A DNA stretch of 64,000 bases from assembly GCA_905479105.1 (NCBI GenBank), contig CAJQLE010000004.1, positions 620,001 to 684,000 of the forward strand, in the 5' to 3' direction. A model generated the notes under the pieces. The model saw nothing but the letters and a program-made list of their open reading frames with translations, ran no database searches and was not told the DNA's origin. The stretch comes from an uncultured Flavobacteriales bacterium. Lineage in GTDB: Bacteria > Bacteroidota > Bacteroidia > Flavobacteriales_G > Salibacteraceae. Both the position numbers and the translations under genes were made by a program. The first letter of the stretch is position 1. Each line of letters opens with the position of its first letter. Shown here piece by piece: positions 29,023 to 37,784 of this stretch.

Positions 29023-29720
29023 TGAAGCGTGGAGCATCTCTAGGCATATTGATTGTATTCTACATCATAAGTGTGCTGTGGGCGTTTTACATTGGCCGCT
29101 GGGAGACAGTATATGGAGCTGGAGCCGGAGTGGTAATATTCATGCAAGGCTCCATTCTTGTGCTTTCAGTAGTACTAATATTGCTCAAATGGGGTGTTGA
29201 TTCTTCGCTCAAAGCCTCATTCATTCTTGGCACTGTGTTGAACCTCATTCTTATTCTCGGGCATGAAATAAGCGAATACCAGCCTACAAGATCTATTGTT
29301 ATTCCGGATCATTACGATGGGTGTGTTCATCTTTTTGTGGTGAATGGTCCGCGAGACAATGTTTATGTAGACGATCGCGGTTTTGGATATATAGGATCAG
29401 AAGGAAAGGTGAATTGGGAAATCAGGCGAGGCGGAAAGAACATCACAAATGCTTGGAATACAAGCCCTGGCAATGAGATCTGCTATGACGATGGTCCTCA
29501 ATTGATATGCTACGATGTATTGTGTTTAGAGATCGGCCCTGAAGATCATTATCCTGAGGAACATATTGACCCTTATGGCATGGTGAAATGCATGAATCAT
29601 TATGAATTTTTAGATCTGGTGAGATTGGGATGGATTGATGAAAGCCAACTTCGCAAAAGGGTTTGGGATGCTGACCGAAGTCGTTTGAATCAAGCAGAAT
29701 CGAGGTTGGGGGATTTGTGA
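29022..29720 (+). CDS. Membrane protein with soluble C-terminus, unknown
   Basis: 232 residues. Three N-terminal hydrophobic helices (LGILIVFYIISVLWAFYIG, VVIFMQGSILVLSVVLILL, ASFILGTVLNLILIL) precede a soluble domain of ~145 residues with four cysteines (YDGCVHLF, GNEICYDDG, LICYDVLCLE). No family is recognised. It is translationally coupled to the exported protein before it. Its stop codon abuts the left arm of an 18-base inverted repeat. Confidence 0.6.
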   Translation: MKRGASLGILIVFYIISVLWAFYIGRWETVYGAGAGVVIFMQGSILVLSVVLILLKWGVDSSLKASFILGTVLNLILILGHEISEYQPTRSIVIPDHYDGCVHLFVVNGPRDNVYVDDRGFGYIGSEGKVNWEIRRGGKNITNAWNTSPGNEICYDDGPQLICYDVLCLEIGPEDHYPEEHIDPYGMVKCMNHYEFLDLVRLGWIDESQLRKRVWDADRSRLNQAESRLGDL

Positions 29721-29807
29721 TTTATAATTCATGATTTTGGGAAAAGGTTCGTGGTTCATAGTTCAAGGTTAATTGATTCTTCAATGATCAATCATGAATT
29801 ATAAATC
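29719..29807. repeat. 18-bp perfect inverted repeat with heptamer spacer
   Basis: GATTTATAATTCATGATT at 29719-29736 recurs as its exact reverse complement at 29790-29807. The spacer of 53 bases holds heptamers (GTTCGTG, GTTCATA, GTTCAAG). The arms abut the stop codons of the converging genes. Near-copies of the arm lie at 34428, 36383 and 36766, so it is a dispersed family. It could act as a bidirectional transcription stop. Confidence 0.8.
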
Positions 29808-30680
29808 GCGCTCTGCGCTCAACTCTTTCACATCAATCTTCAGCTCTTTATATTCAAACAGGTTAAATACCTCATCCGAATTATCTACTCTTCCATCTGC
29901 ATTCTTGGCTACGGTGATGTATTCCAACGCTCTAGTGCTAGGTAATGCCATCAGCTTATTCAGCGCTTCAACCTTCGCATAATCCGTTTTATCAATTGGT
30001 TCTAACCATGCGTTAAAGTGCTCTGGGTTTAATACGATGGGCATGGTATGTGGCTTTGTGCCTCCATTGTTAATCTGATGCATGGGTTCGTTTGCCTCTT
30101 TAGTGAGTATGGCACACGTGAGGTATTCTTTACCATCAATGGTAGCAACATCCCACAATCCGGCTACAGGCATGCAGTCGTAGTCTTTTGGCGCGATGAA
30201 GAAAGGATATGTTTGATCGTCTTGTTCGTGAAAGGTGAAGAATCCATCCAGCACGATCACGCAACGCCTGTCATGAGCAGAATCTCGCCATGTAGGCTTT
30301 TCGTCATCAAACATGGTTTCGCTTGCTGCGTTCCAGGTTTTGCGTCCAATGTCCAACGCCTTTTTTAGTCTATCCACTGCCTTCAATGGATCACCATGAG
30401 GCTTGTCGCTGCGCCAATTGGGAATAAAACCCCACGTAAATTGCGCCAACCGATGTCCTCCAGCTCCACGAACCAAGCAAGGTAAAATAGCGTTTTCTTT
30501 TCCGGGGCTGAAATAGCGTTGCACTGCTGAATCATCTAGTTTTTGAAGGTGGCGGCCGGGTTCACCATCTTTCCAAAGGGAATATTGCTCGTGCAAATCC
30601 CGCATATTATCAGCGTTGGAGGCGTTTTTAATGAGGTATCTAAACGCTTTATGGGTGTCAAAGGCTACATGATTACACAT
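29799..30680 (-). CDS. SRAP (YedK/HMCES-type) abasic-site protein
   Basis: 293 residues. SRAP proteins crosslink to abasic sites in single-stranded DNA through Cys2 after Met removal; here the protein starts MCNHVAF, so Cys2 is kept. The conserved asparagine sits in TWNAASETM (normally NARAET) and the histidine in KPHTMPIVL. The third conserved motif, usually GW/FYEW with the active-site Glu, reads LDGFFTFHEQ: the Glu is Thr (codon ACC at about 30234). The protein is longer than E. coli YedK (~222), with an N-terminal extension of ~45 residues after the first motif. It stands alone, and no SOS box was identified. Confidence 0.85.
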   Translation of the reverse strand: MCNHVAFDTHKAFRYLIKNASNADNMRDLHEQYSLWKDGEPGRHLQKLDDSAVQRYFSPGKENAILPCLVRGAGGHRLAQFTWGFIPNWRSDKPHGDPLKAVDRLKKALDIGRKTWNAASETMFDDEKPTWRDSAHDRRCVIVLDGFFTFHEQDDQTYPFFIAPKDYDCMPVAGLWDVATIDGKEYLTCAILTKEANEPMHQINNGGTKPHTMPIVLNPEHFNAWLEPIDKTDYAKVEALNKLMALPSTRALEYITVAKNADGRVDNSDEVFNLFEYKELKIDVKELSAERDL

Positions 30681-30777
30681 GGGCCAAAGGAAGGGTTTTA
30701 GAAATAATTATTGACTTCAATTTTAACTGTATAATGTCATTTCGATCGATCTCCCAAAAGAACAAAACAAAATAATG

Positions 30778-30791
30778 AATGAACGTTCATT
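30778..30791. promoter_or_regulatory. Candidate TetR-family operator
   Basis: AATGAACGTTCATT is a perfect 14-base palindrome, 32 bases before the preferred start of the TetR gene. Palindromes of the TGAAC-GTTCA kind are typical TetR-family operators. It would sit inside coding sequence if the upstream ATG at 30775 were used, which favours the later start. Autorepression is inferred. Confidence 0.6.
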
Positions 30792-30822
30792 TTTGAACAT
30801 TCGCGCCTTCAATCGAAAGCAT

Positions 30823-31401
30823 ATGAGCATCATTTCGAAAAGTCAAATCAAACGGAGCGCTTTAGTAAAAGCAACCATCAACCTTGTGAACAACAATGGT
30901 TTTCATGCAGCGCCAATGTCTAAAATAGCCAAGACAGCGGGCATTTCTCCAGGTACAATCCACCTCTATTTCGAGAACAAGCAAGACATGATCAATCAGG
31001 TTTACATCGAGGTGAAGGCCGCTTACACCCGATTTGCTTTCAAAGACTACAAAGCATCTTTTTCAGTAGCCGAGGGTTTTGAAAACATTTGGAAAAACAT
31101 TGCAGAGTTCAAACTCAAAGAAGTGGAAGAAGCGATGTTTCTATCGCAATGTGACAACACACCCATGGTAGATGAGGCCAGCAGACAAGAAGGATTGAAA
31201 CACTTGAGACCACTGTTGGATTTATGGGAACGTGGCCAAAAGGAAGGGATCATAAAACCAGTTTCGCCTTACTTGCTCTATGCGTTCAGCATCTACCCCA
31301 TCGCCTTCATGATGAATACGCAACAGCAACAACACCTTAAACTAACACCCGAACAAATAAACGAGGCTTATAACATGGCCTGGAACAGCATAAAAAATTG
31401 A
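30823..31401 (+). CDS. TetR-family transcriptional regulator
   Basis: 192 residues from ATG at 30823; the frame also has an ATG at 30775 (208 residues). The later start is preferred because the extra 16 residues overlie a palindrome and the HTH domain then begins at the normal distance. The helix-turn-helix reads MSKIAKTAGISPGTIHLYFENKQDMI. The C-terminal ligand-binding part is unassigned. It lies 13 bases upstream of the frameshifted alcohol dehydrogenase and probably regulates it along with itself. Confidence 0.88.
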   Translation: MSIISKSQIKRSALVKATINLVNNNGFHAAPMSKIAKTAGISPGTIHLYFENKQDMINQVYIEVKAAYTRFAFKDYKASFSVAEGFENIWKNIAEFKLKEVEEAMFLSQCDNTPMVDEASRQEGLKHLRPLLDLWERGQKEGIIKPVSPYLLYAFSIYPIAFMMNTQQQQHLKLTPEQINEAYNMAWNSIKN

Positions 31402-31414
31402 TTAAAAGAGAGCA

Positions 31415-32573
31415 ATGAGAAACTTTGAATTTAAAAATCCAACCAAAATTCTGTTTGGAAAAAACCAAATAGAAAACATTAAAAATGAAATCCCAAAAGA
31501 CGCCAAGGTGTTGGTTTTATATGGGGGAGGAAGTATTAAGAAGAATGGCATTTACGACCAAGTAATGGCGGCCCTTGCTGGCTATGAAGTGTCAGCGTTT
31601 GGTGGAATTCCCGCGAATCCAGAATACACCGTGTTGTTGGAAGCACTGAAAGTGATAAAGGAAAAAAGATCACGTATCTATTGGCCGTAGGTGGTGGATC
31701 TGTCATTGATGGAACCAAGTTCTTGTCGTCTGCGGCACTCTTTGATGCGATGAACCTTGGGATATTTTAGCCAATAAAGTTCCAACCCTCAAAGGCATGC
31801 CATTTGGCACTGTGCTCACACTTCCGGCTACAGGGTCTGAGATGAATTCTGGAGCGGTAATCACACGAAAAGAAACCAAAGAAAAACTAGGAATGGACGG
31901 CCCAGGATTGTTTCCACAGTTCTCGGTGTTGGATCCTCAAGTGGTGCATTCTATTCCTCAACGCCAATTAGCCAATGGACTTACGGATGCTTTCACCCAT
32001 GTATTGGAGCAATACCTCACCTTCCCAGACGGAGCATACCTCCAGGACAGGTTTTCTGAAAGTATTCTGCAAACGCTGATAGAAGTAGCGCCTAGAGTGA
32101 TGAAAGATCCAAGTGATTTTAACGCAGCTTCTAATTTTATGTGGTGCTGCACTATGGCGCTCAACGGTTTGATTCAAAAAGGTGTTCCCACAGATTGGGC
32201 AATTCACGGAATGGGTCATGAACTCACCGCGCTTTATGGAATTGACCATGCAAGAACGTTAGCCATTATTGCTCCTAGTCATTACACCTTCAATTTTGAA
32301 ACGAAAAAGGAAAAACTAGTTCAATATGCCGAGCGCGTTTGGAACATAACAGAAGGCTCAACTGAGGAAAAGGCAAAGGCAGCGATAAGCAGAACCGAAG
32401 CTTTCTTTCATGAATTGGGAATTGACACCAAGCTATCACAATACATCGATGCATTTGAAGGCACTGCTGAAGAGGTTTCTAAACGATTCAGAGCCCGCGG
32501 ATGGGAAGGAATTGGCGAGCACAAAAACCTCACTCCAGCAGATGTGGAGGTGATTGTGAAAATGGCGTATTAA
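31415..32573 (+). pseudogene. Iron-type alcohol dehydrogenase (YqhD/BdhA-like), two frameshifts
   Basis: Restoring one base in the A6 run at 31662-31667 and one near 31747-31748 gives one frame of about 386 residues, the normal length. The middle piece then reads KITYLLAVGGGSVIDGTKF, and the join reads DEPWDILANKVPTLKG. Family features are intact: GGGSVIDGTK for NADP binding, LPATGSEMN, and the metal ligands in LTDAFTH, HGMGHELTALYG and DHARTLA. It would be an NADPH-dependent aldehyde reductase. As given, the frame stops at 31690. Both lesions are single-base deletions, one in a homopolymer, so sequencing error is a real alternative to decay. Confidence 0.85.
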
Positions 32574-32593
32574 ACATCAACAATCTTAAACTA

Positions 32594-33589
32594 ATGGAGC
32601 ATCAGATGTGTTTGATGCTCTGCAATAGCGATGGGGATTCTACGATTCGCTTGACTGATATTGGTCAAGTGCACAAAGGCAGTATAGACGGTATAGATTA
32701 CGCCATTAAACTCCAATATCCTGGAGTGGCAGACAGCTTGAAGAGCGATATAAGCATGGTGGCTCCGCTGGCCATTAAGATGTTTGGTCTCAAGAAAAGT
32801 GAGATCGCTCCGTACATGGAAGAAGTGGAATCCAAACTGATGGAGGAAACCAACTACGAGCAGGAGATGCGCAATGCCCATCATATTATTAGCCAATGTG
32901 ATAATCTGAAGAATATTGTATTTCCTGAGTTTATGCCCAAGCTATCAGGAAAGCGTGTGATTACCATGACATGGATTGATGGCGATGGTTTGGCGGATTG
33001 GATAAAGACCGATCCCAGCCAGAAACAACGCAATAAGATCGGTCAGGCATTGTGGGATTTTTATCAATATCAAATTCATGAGCTCCGCTTCATGCACGCT
33101 GATCCTCATCCGGGCAATTTTATCATCACCCCACAAGGTGACCTTGGAGTGATAGATTTTGGCTGCATCAAGGAGATTCCTATGGATTTTCACAAGAGCT
33201 ATATCAAGCTTCTGCAGTATGGCAATGAAATGGATTCTGAGGAATTTCGTTCTGCCTTGATAGAACTTGGTTTGTACAATCCTTCTGCTCCGCTGAAGGA
33301 ACGACAGTTGATTCTCTCCACCTTTCCTGAGATGTTTGAATTGGTAGGTCGACCGCTTCTTCAAGAATCGTTTGATTTCTCCAATGACAAGTACTTCAAA
33401 GAGATTTACGAAAAAGGCGAAGCGTTAAGCAGAAACTCCGATATGCGAGGACTTTCCGCACAAGGTTCAAAGCACTTCATCTATTTTAACCGAACGTATT
33501 TTGGTCTGTATCAATTGCTGAATCAACTCAAAGCGAACATCAACACGAGTAATGTGATGATGAAACGACCACTAAAAAAGAGCGCTTAA
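32594..33589 (+). pseudogene. ABC1/AarF (UbiB-like) kinase family, 5'-truncated
   Basis: From 32660 the protein matches the Bacteroidota ABC1 family: IGQVHKGSIDGIDYAIKLQYPG, EEVESKLMEETNYEQEMRNA, RFMHADPHPGNFI, GVIDFGCIKEIP, and an end (YFNRTYFGLYQLLNQLKA) typical of the family. The usual ~110 N-terminal residues, with the KxGQ motif and the start of the ATP loop, are missing. Only about 86 bases separate the dehydrogenase stop from the homology, and they hold a hairpin, not domain sequence. The open frame starts at ATG 32594 (331 residues). The kinase/ATPase core without KxGQ is unlikely to work normally. Confidence 0.75.
32596..32621 (+). terminator. Hairpin after alcohol dehydrogenase, T-tract missing
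   Basis: GAGCATCA (32597-32604) pairs with TGATGCTC (32613-32620) across an 8-base loop, 24 bases after the dehydrogenase stop. It is placed like a terminator, but the expected T run is absent and sequence continues straight toward the ABC1 remnant. It may be the left boundary of a deletion. Confidence 0.5.
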
Positions 33590-33649
33590 ACTGAAGGCTA
33601 AAAGCTGACAGCCGATAGCTAACCATAGAACTCGTAGTTTGCGCCCTCA

Positions 33650-34420
33650 ATGGCGAAATTGAAGAAAGAAGAACTGCTCCTGCGTTTGGAGGATGCTTAT
33701 TCAAGGCATTCTAAGCCCGATTTTATTCCTCATGATCCTATACAGATTCCGCACCGCTTTTCTAAGAAAGAAGACATTGAAATCGCAGGTTTCTTAGCAG
33801 CAACCATCGCTTGGGGACAGCGCAAAACTATCATCAATAATGCCCACCGAATGATAGAGTCGATGGATAATGCTCCTTATGATTTTATAGTGAATCATAA
33901 AGCTTCAGACAGAAAGCGCTTCGAAGGATTTGTGCACCGTACGTTCAATGAAATCGATGCCATGTACTTCATGGAAGCATTACAGCATTTGTATGTGAAT
34001 GAGCAAGGATTAGAAGGTGCGTTTATCGCAAAGCATGGAGTGGCTGCGAAAGAGCGGATATCACATTTCCATCAGCAGTTTTTCAGCATCGAGCATTTGC
34101 CGCGCACCAAAAAGCATGTGAGCAACCCTATGAAAGGATCATCCGCCAAGCGCTTGAACATGTATTTGCGTTGGATGGTTCGCCCCAATGTTGAAGGCAT
34201 CGACTTCGGCATATGGAAACACATGAAACCGTCTGAATTGATGATGCCGCTTGATGTTCATACCTCTACTGTAGGACGTAAGCTTGGCCTGCTTCAGCGC
34301 AAGCAAGACGACTGGAAAGCTGTTGAAGAGCTTACCTCTGCCCTGCGTGCTTTTGATTCTGAGGATCCGGTGAAGTACGATTTTGCGTTGTTTGGGTTGG
34401 GGGTTTCACGAGAGGCCTGA
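33650..34420 (+). CDS. TIGR02757 (DUF2400) family protein
   Basis: 256 residues, the full length of the family. Recognisable blocks are IEIAGFLAATIAWGQRKTIINNAHRM, HRTFNEIDAMYF, GSSAKRLNMYLRWMVR, DFGIWKHMKPSELMMPLDVHT and KYDFALFGLGVSRE. The family is widespread in Bacteroidota. Its helix-hairpin-like core with RLNMYLRWMVR and LDVHT resembles DNA glycosylase/endonuclease III folds, but no activity has been established to my knowledge. It stands between a damaged gene and a repeat-rich spacer and looks intact. Confidence 0.85.
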   Translation: MAKLKKEELLLRLEDAYSRHSKPDFIPHDPIQIPHRFSKKEDIEIAGFLAATIAWGQRKTIINNAHRMIESMDNAPYDFIVNHKASDRKRFEGFVHRTFNEIDAMYFMEALQHLYVNEQGLEGAFIAKHGVAAKERISHFHQQFFSIEHLPRTKKHVSNPMKGSSAKRLNMYLRWMVRPNVEGIDFGIWKHMKPSELMMPLDVHTSTVGRKLGLLQRKQDDWKAVEELTSALRAFDSEDPVKYDFALFGLGVSREA

Positions 34421-35141
34421 GATTCATGATTTATAATTGATGATTCATAATTGGGGAAGATGTTCGTGGTTCATGGTTCATGGTTGTCGCAGCCTGTCAT
34501 GCTGAGCGCGCAGCTGGTCGAAGTGCGTCAGGCGGAGTTAGGGGATTTTTAATTTATGGTTAATCATTGTCTGTCACTTCGAGTGATCCCGCTATAGGCG
34601 GGATTGTATCGAGAAGGACAAGACATTACATGATGTTCTTTCTAGCTGTCTTAGTTCTCGATACATTTCTTCGTTCCTCAGAAACACTCGAACTGACAGC
34701 ATATTGGTTCATGATACTTAAATGAGCTTCGATCTAACCGTAATTATGAATCTTAGGGTGAAGCTTTCACAGCGTTACTGGTTCGTTATGCGGAAGTGCG
34801 TTTTGTTAACGATGATTATTTCGATAACCTTTTGATCATTAAAAACATAATAACATCTAGTTAGATTGCTGTAAATGACGAAACATGCATGCAGCATAAA
34901 ACGAAGCCAGGGTTTAAATGGAGCTGCGCGGAATTTAAAAACGCCTTGAAAGCTTCTTGATCTTTTGGTTCGTTTTGCATCAAGGCAAAATGAACGAGAA
35001 AAAAGCCCTGAAAGCTTCAAGGCTTTTCTTTGCTTCGTTTCTTTTGGCCATAAAAGAAATGAAGGAGATTTGAAGGCCTCTCAAAGCTATGAACTGGCTG
35101 TGTGTGTGTGCTTATGCTAATCGGAGCCTGTGATTCCTAGT
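34421..35141. repeat. Repeat-rich gene-free spacer (REP-like and heptamer repeats)
   Basis: No convincing gene lies in these 721 bases; the open frame at 34775-35020 has no domain character. Contents: a near-copy of the 18-base arm at 34428-34445; heptamers GTTCGTG, GTTCATG, GTTCATG near 34463; a REP-like unit at 34490-34530 (TCGCAG..CTGTC, CTGAGC, GGTCGAAGTGC). An inverted pair follows at about 34571-34615 and 34653-34709, with outer parts CTGTCA-TTCGAGTG and GTATCGAGAA. Nested inside is an ATCCCGC-GCGGGAT hairpin. At 34985-35060 there are further palindromes (TTTCTTTT..AAAAGAAA). One copy of a direct repeat that flanks the MFS gene lies at 35068-35116. Confidence 0.75.
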
Positions 35142-36350
35142 TTACTTCATTTTAGAGAGAACCCTCCAACTCAAGAAAAGTCCAATCAGTACTAAAGCCG
35201 CACCAAGCATCATGGGCGCGCCAGGTAATTCGATGGGTGCTTCAGGGCCAGTAAAAAAAGCAAACAAACCAGTCATAACCGGTGGACCTATGATGGATGT
35301 TAAACTCATCATACTGGTAAGCGCACCTTGCAACTCTCCTTGCTCATTGGAAGGAACCTGGTTAGACATAATTCCCTGAAGCGCTGGTCCTGCAATTCCA
35401 CCTAAGCAATACACCACCATGTATGGATAAACCATCCAGCCTTCTCCGGCCATAGAGAACAGAACCAAACCAAATGCATACAATATCATTCCGATATATA
35501 CGGCAGCGTTCTGCCCTATTTTAGGGATAAGCCATCGAATGAGGAGTCCTTGCACTAAAGCGCTCAACACACCAACAAAACCTAGTGAATATCCTACTTC
35601 AGCTTCTCCCCAATCAAAACGATACATGGTAAAGTAAGCCCATGTGCTCTGCACTGCGTGGGAGGCAATGTATACAAAGAACATGGCGAAGATCAATCCT
35701 GCTAATACTGGATAGCGCTTTAGATTCACCAAACTCCCAATTGGGTTTGCCCTTTTCCAACTAAACTCCCTACGTTTATCTAAAGGCAAAGATTCTGGAA
35801 GGATCAGAAAGCCATACAGCCAATTTAAAAGGCTTAATACTGCAGCAGCATAAAATGGAACACGCGGACCAAATTCCCCCAGCAAACCTCCTATCACCGG
35901 TCCTACAATGAATCCCAGACCAAATGCGGCTCCTATCAATCCGAAATTAGCGGCTCTTTTCTCTGGAGGACTAACATCAGCAATATATGCTGCACCTGTG
36001 GTGAAGCTTGCTCCCATGATTCCTGAAATCACACGACCAACGAATAACCACCACAGGTCAGGCGCCAGGGCTAATAGAATATAATCTAAACCAAAGCCAA
36101 AAAGAGAAACTAAGAGGACAGGTCTTCTGCCAAACTTATCGCTCAAGGCGCCCACAATTGGGGAGAATATGAATTGAAAAAAGGCGTAGGCAAAAATCAA
36201 CCAACCACCATACTTAGATGCTGCACTTAAGCCTTCGCCCGTAAGCTCCATGATCAAGCTAGGCATCACAGGAATTATAATACCAATGCCCGTTACGTCA
36301 AGAAGTAACGTAATGAAAATGAATCCAACAGCAGCTTTTTTGTTTCGCAT
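35142..36350 (-). CDS. MFS drug-efflux transporter, TetA-like
   Basis: 402 residues from ATG at 36350; the six codons upstream begin with TTG and are probably untranslated. It has twelve hydrophobic helices. The MFS motif A is [14 protein letters not shown] between helices 2 and 3. Motif C-like [23 protein letters not shown] in helix 5 marks drug/proton antiporters, and the N-terminus [16 protein letters not shown] is characteristic of the TetA/TCR subgroup. Substrates are unknown, and the similarity does not by itself imply tetracycline resistance. Repeat-laden spacers and a direct repeat flank the gene. Confidence 0.9.
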   Translation of the reverse strand: MRNKKAAVGFIFITLLLDVTGIGIIIPVMPSLIMELTGEGLSAASKYGGWLIFAYAFFQFIFSPIVGALSDKFGRRPVLLVSLFGFGLDYILLALAPDLWWLFVGRVISGIMGASFTTGAAYIADVSPPEKRAANFGLIGAAFGLGFIVGPVIGGLLGEFGPRVPFYAAAVLSLLNWLYGFLILPESLPLDKRREFSWKRANPIGSLVNLKRYPVLAGLIFAMFFVYIASHAVQSTWAYFTMYRFDWGEAEVGYSLGFVGVLSALVQGLLIRWLIPKIGQNAAVYIGMILYAFGLVLFSMAGEGWMVYPYMVVYCLGGIAGPALQGIMSNQVPSNEQGELQGALTSMMSLTSIIGPPVMTGLFAFFTGPEAPIELPGAPMMLGAALVLIGLFLSWRVLSKMK

Positions 36351-36830
36351 GATTTTTAAGCGCTGCAAATGTGGGGTTTCGGAATTTATAATTCATCATT
36401 AATAATTCATGATTTATTATTGGGTTGAAGCCAGCGTCAGTCTGATCGCTTACGCCCTAGTTTCAGCGATGGCGCAGGTTGCTGACGTAGGAAGCGAGTC
36501 TCGAAGACAAGCGGATAAACAGAAGTTGATTATTCATTGTTATCGCAGTCTGTCGCACTGAGCAGCGAAGCGCGGTCGAAGTGCAGACATGGGTTGAAGT
36601 TATCGGTATTCCGATGCGCACCCTTCGACCGTTCTCGCTATCGCGAAAAGCTCAGGATGACATCTGCAATTTGGTTACTCTAAAAAATTTCAAGGCCTTT
36701 TCAAAGCTCTTAATTGGCGGTGTGAGTTAGCTTACAACTGACAGCTAACAGCCATTGGTTTTCCAATCATGAATTATGATTCGCGATTCGCTCAAAACCT
36801 CGCTCCTCGTTCCTCGTAATTCGCAACTAC
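36351..36830. repeat. Repeat-rich gene-free spacer upstream of the MFS gene
   Basis: 480 bases without a convincing gene. A 2-mismatch copy of the 18-base arm lies at 36383-36400. A REP-like unit at 36543-36586 (TCGCAG, CTGTC, CTGAGC, GGTCGAAGTGCAG) resembles the one at 34490. An inverted partner at 36617-36668 carries TTCGACCG and CTCAGGATGACA. The second copy of the direct repeat lies at 36687-36735, and another degenerate 18-base arm is near 36766. The MFS promoter must lie here, but I cannot place it. Confidence 0.75.
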
Positions 36831-37784
36831 CTAAGAAACAGCCCTGCGCAAACGATCATTTATCGCCCTTCCCAATCCAAAATCAGGCATGCGCTGCACA
36901 ATGAGTGATTGAATCGAATCTTTGTCATCCCAAGCTCTGAGAGCATTGTAGAAGTTTTGAGCCGCTTCATCATGAGAGCTGGCCTTAGAGAGGTAAATAA
37001 TGTCGTCTTCTGGCACATCGTCAACATTCAAATCAAATAGAATAAATGCGCACCCTTTTTTATCAATGGCATTCAACTCCTCCTGACTTTCAATAGCCGT
37101 AACCTTTTTAGCCGGTGCGTAATGCTTCATCAACATGCCTGGAGCCTCTGGCTTGGAAGAAGACGTTTGAATCACTACTTCACCCACCTCCATCTCTATC
37201 TCCTCAATCGCTATTCCACCTAAACGATAAACGACCACTTCCCCATTCTCTACACCAACAATGGTGGATTCAATACCTATTTGACAAGGGCCTCCATCTA
37301 AGATCATACTGATCTTACCATCAAAATGCTTCTTCACATGATCTGCGGTAGTTGGACTTACATACCCAAATGGATTCGCACTTGGTGCAGCAATGGGGAA
37401 ATCACATAAGGAAAGCATTTCAAGCGTGAGCGCGTGATTTGGAATGCGCACGGCAACACGCGGAAGGCCAGCAGTAACAACATCTGAAATCATCCAAGAC
37501 TTTTCCATTAACACCGTCAATGGACCTGGCCAAAACTTCTGAGTCAAAGGCTTTAATATTTCTGGAATGAACATTCCCCATTGATCAATTTTATCCATCG
37601 AATCAGTATGGATGATCAACGGATCGTAGAAAGGTCTATTCTTAACTGCAAAGATTGATTTGACAGCATCTGGATTAAAGGCATTCGCACCCATTCCATA
37701 CACCGTTTCGGTAGGAATCGCCACTAGCTCACCATTTTTTAGAAATGAAGCTGCTGATCTTATATCGTTGTTTATTAGCGTCAT
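36831..37784 (-). CDS. tsaC: L-threonylcarbamoyladenylate synthase (Sua5/TsaC type)
   Basis: 317 residues, the two-domain Sua5 form. The YrdC domain has GELVAIPTETVYGMGANAF (substrate pocket), KNRPFYDPLIIH and PIAAPSANPFGYVSPT. The C-terminal Sua5 domain begins near EAPGMLMKHYAPAKKV. It makes threonylcarbamoyl-AMP from threonine, bicarbonate and ATP for the t6A37 modification of ANN-decoding tRNAs. It overlaps pnuC by 4 bases (ATGA), as the downstream gene of the pair. Confidence 0.93.
   Translation of the reverse strand: MTLINNDIRSAASFLKNGELVAIPTETVYGMGANAFNPDAVKSIFAVKNRPFYDPLIIHTDSMDKIDQWGMFIPEILKPLTQKFWPGPLTVLMEKSWMISDVVTAGLPRVAVRIPNHALTLEMLSLCDFPIAAPSANPFGYVSPTTADHVKKHFDGKISMILDGGPCQIGIESTIVGVENGEVVVYRLGGIAIEEIEMEVGEVVIQTSSSKPEAPGMLMKHYAPAKKVTAIESQEELNAIDKKGCAFILFDLNVDDVPEDDIIYLSKASSHDEAAQNFYNALRAWDDKDSIQSLIVQRMPDFGLGRAINDRLRRAVS

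Noticed and set aside
34775-35020. Minus-strand open frame of 81 codons in a repeat spacer
   Set aside because: It has no domain, signal or operon context, and its DNA consists of repeat words such as palindromic TTCGTTTTGC-GCAAAATGAAC.
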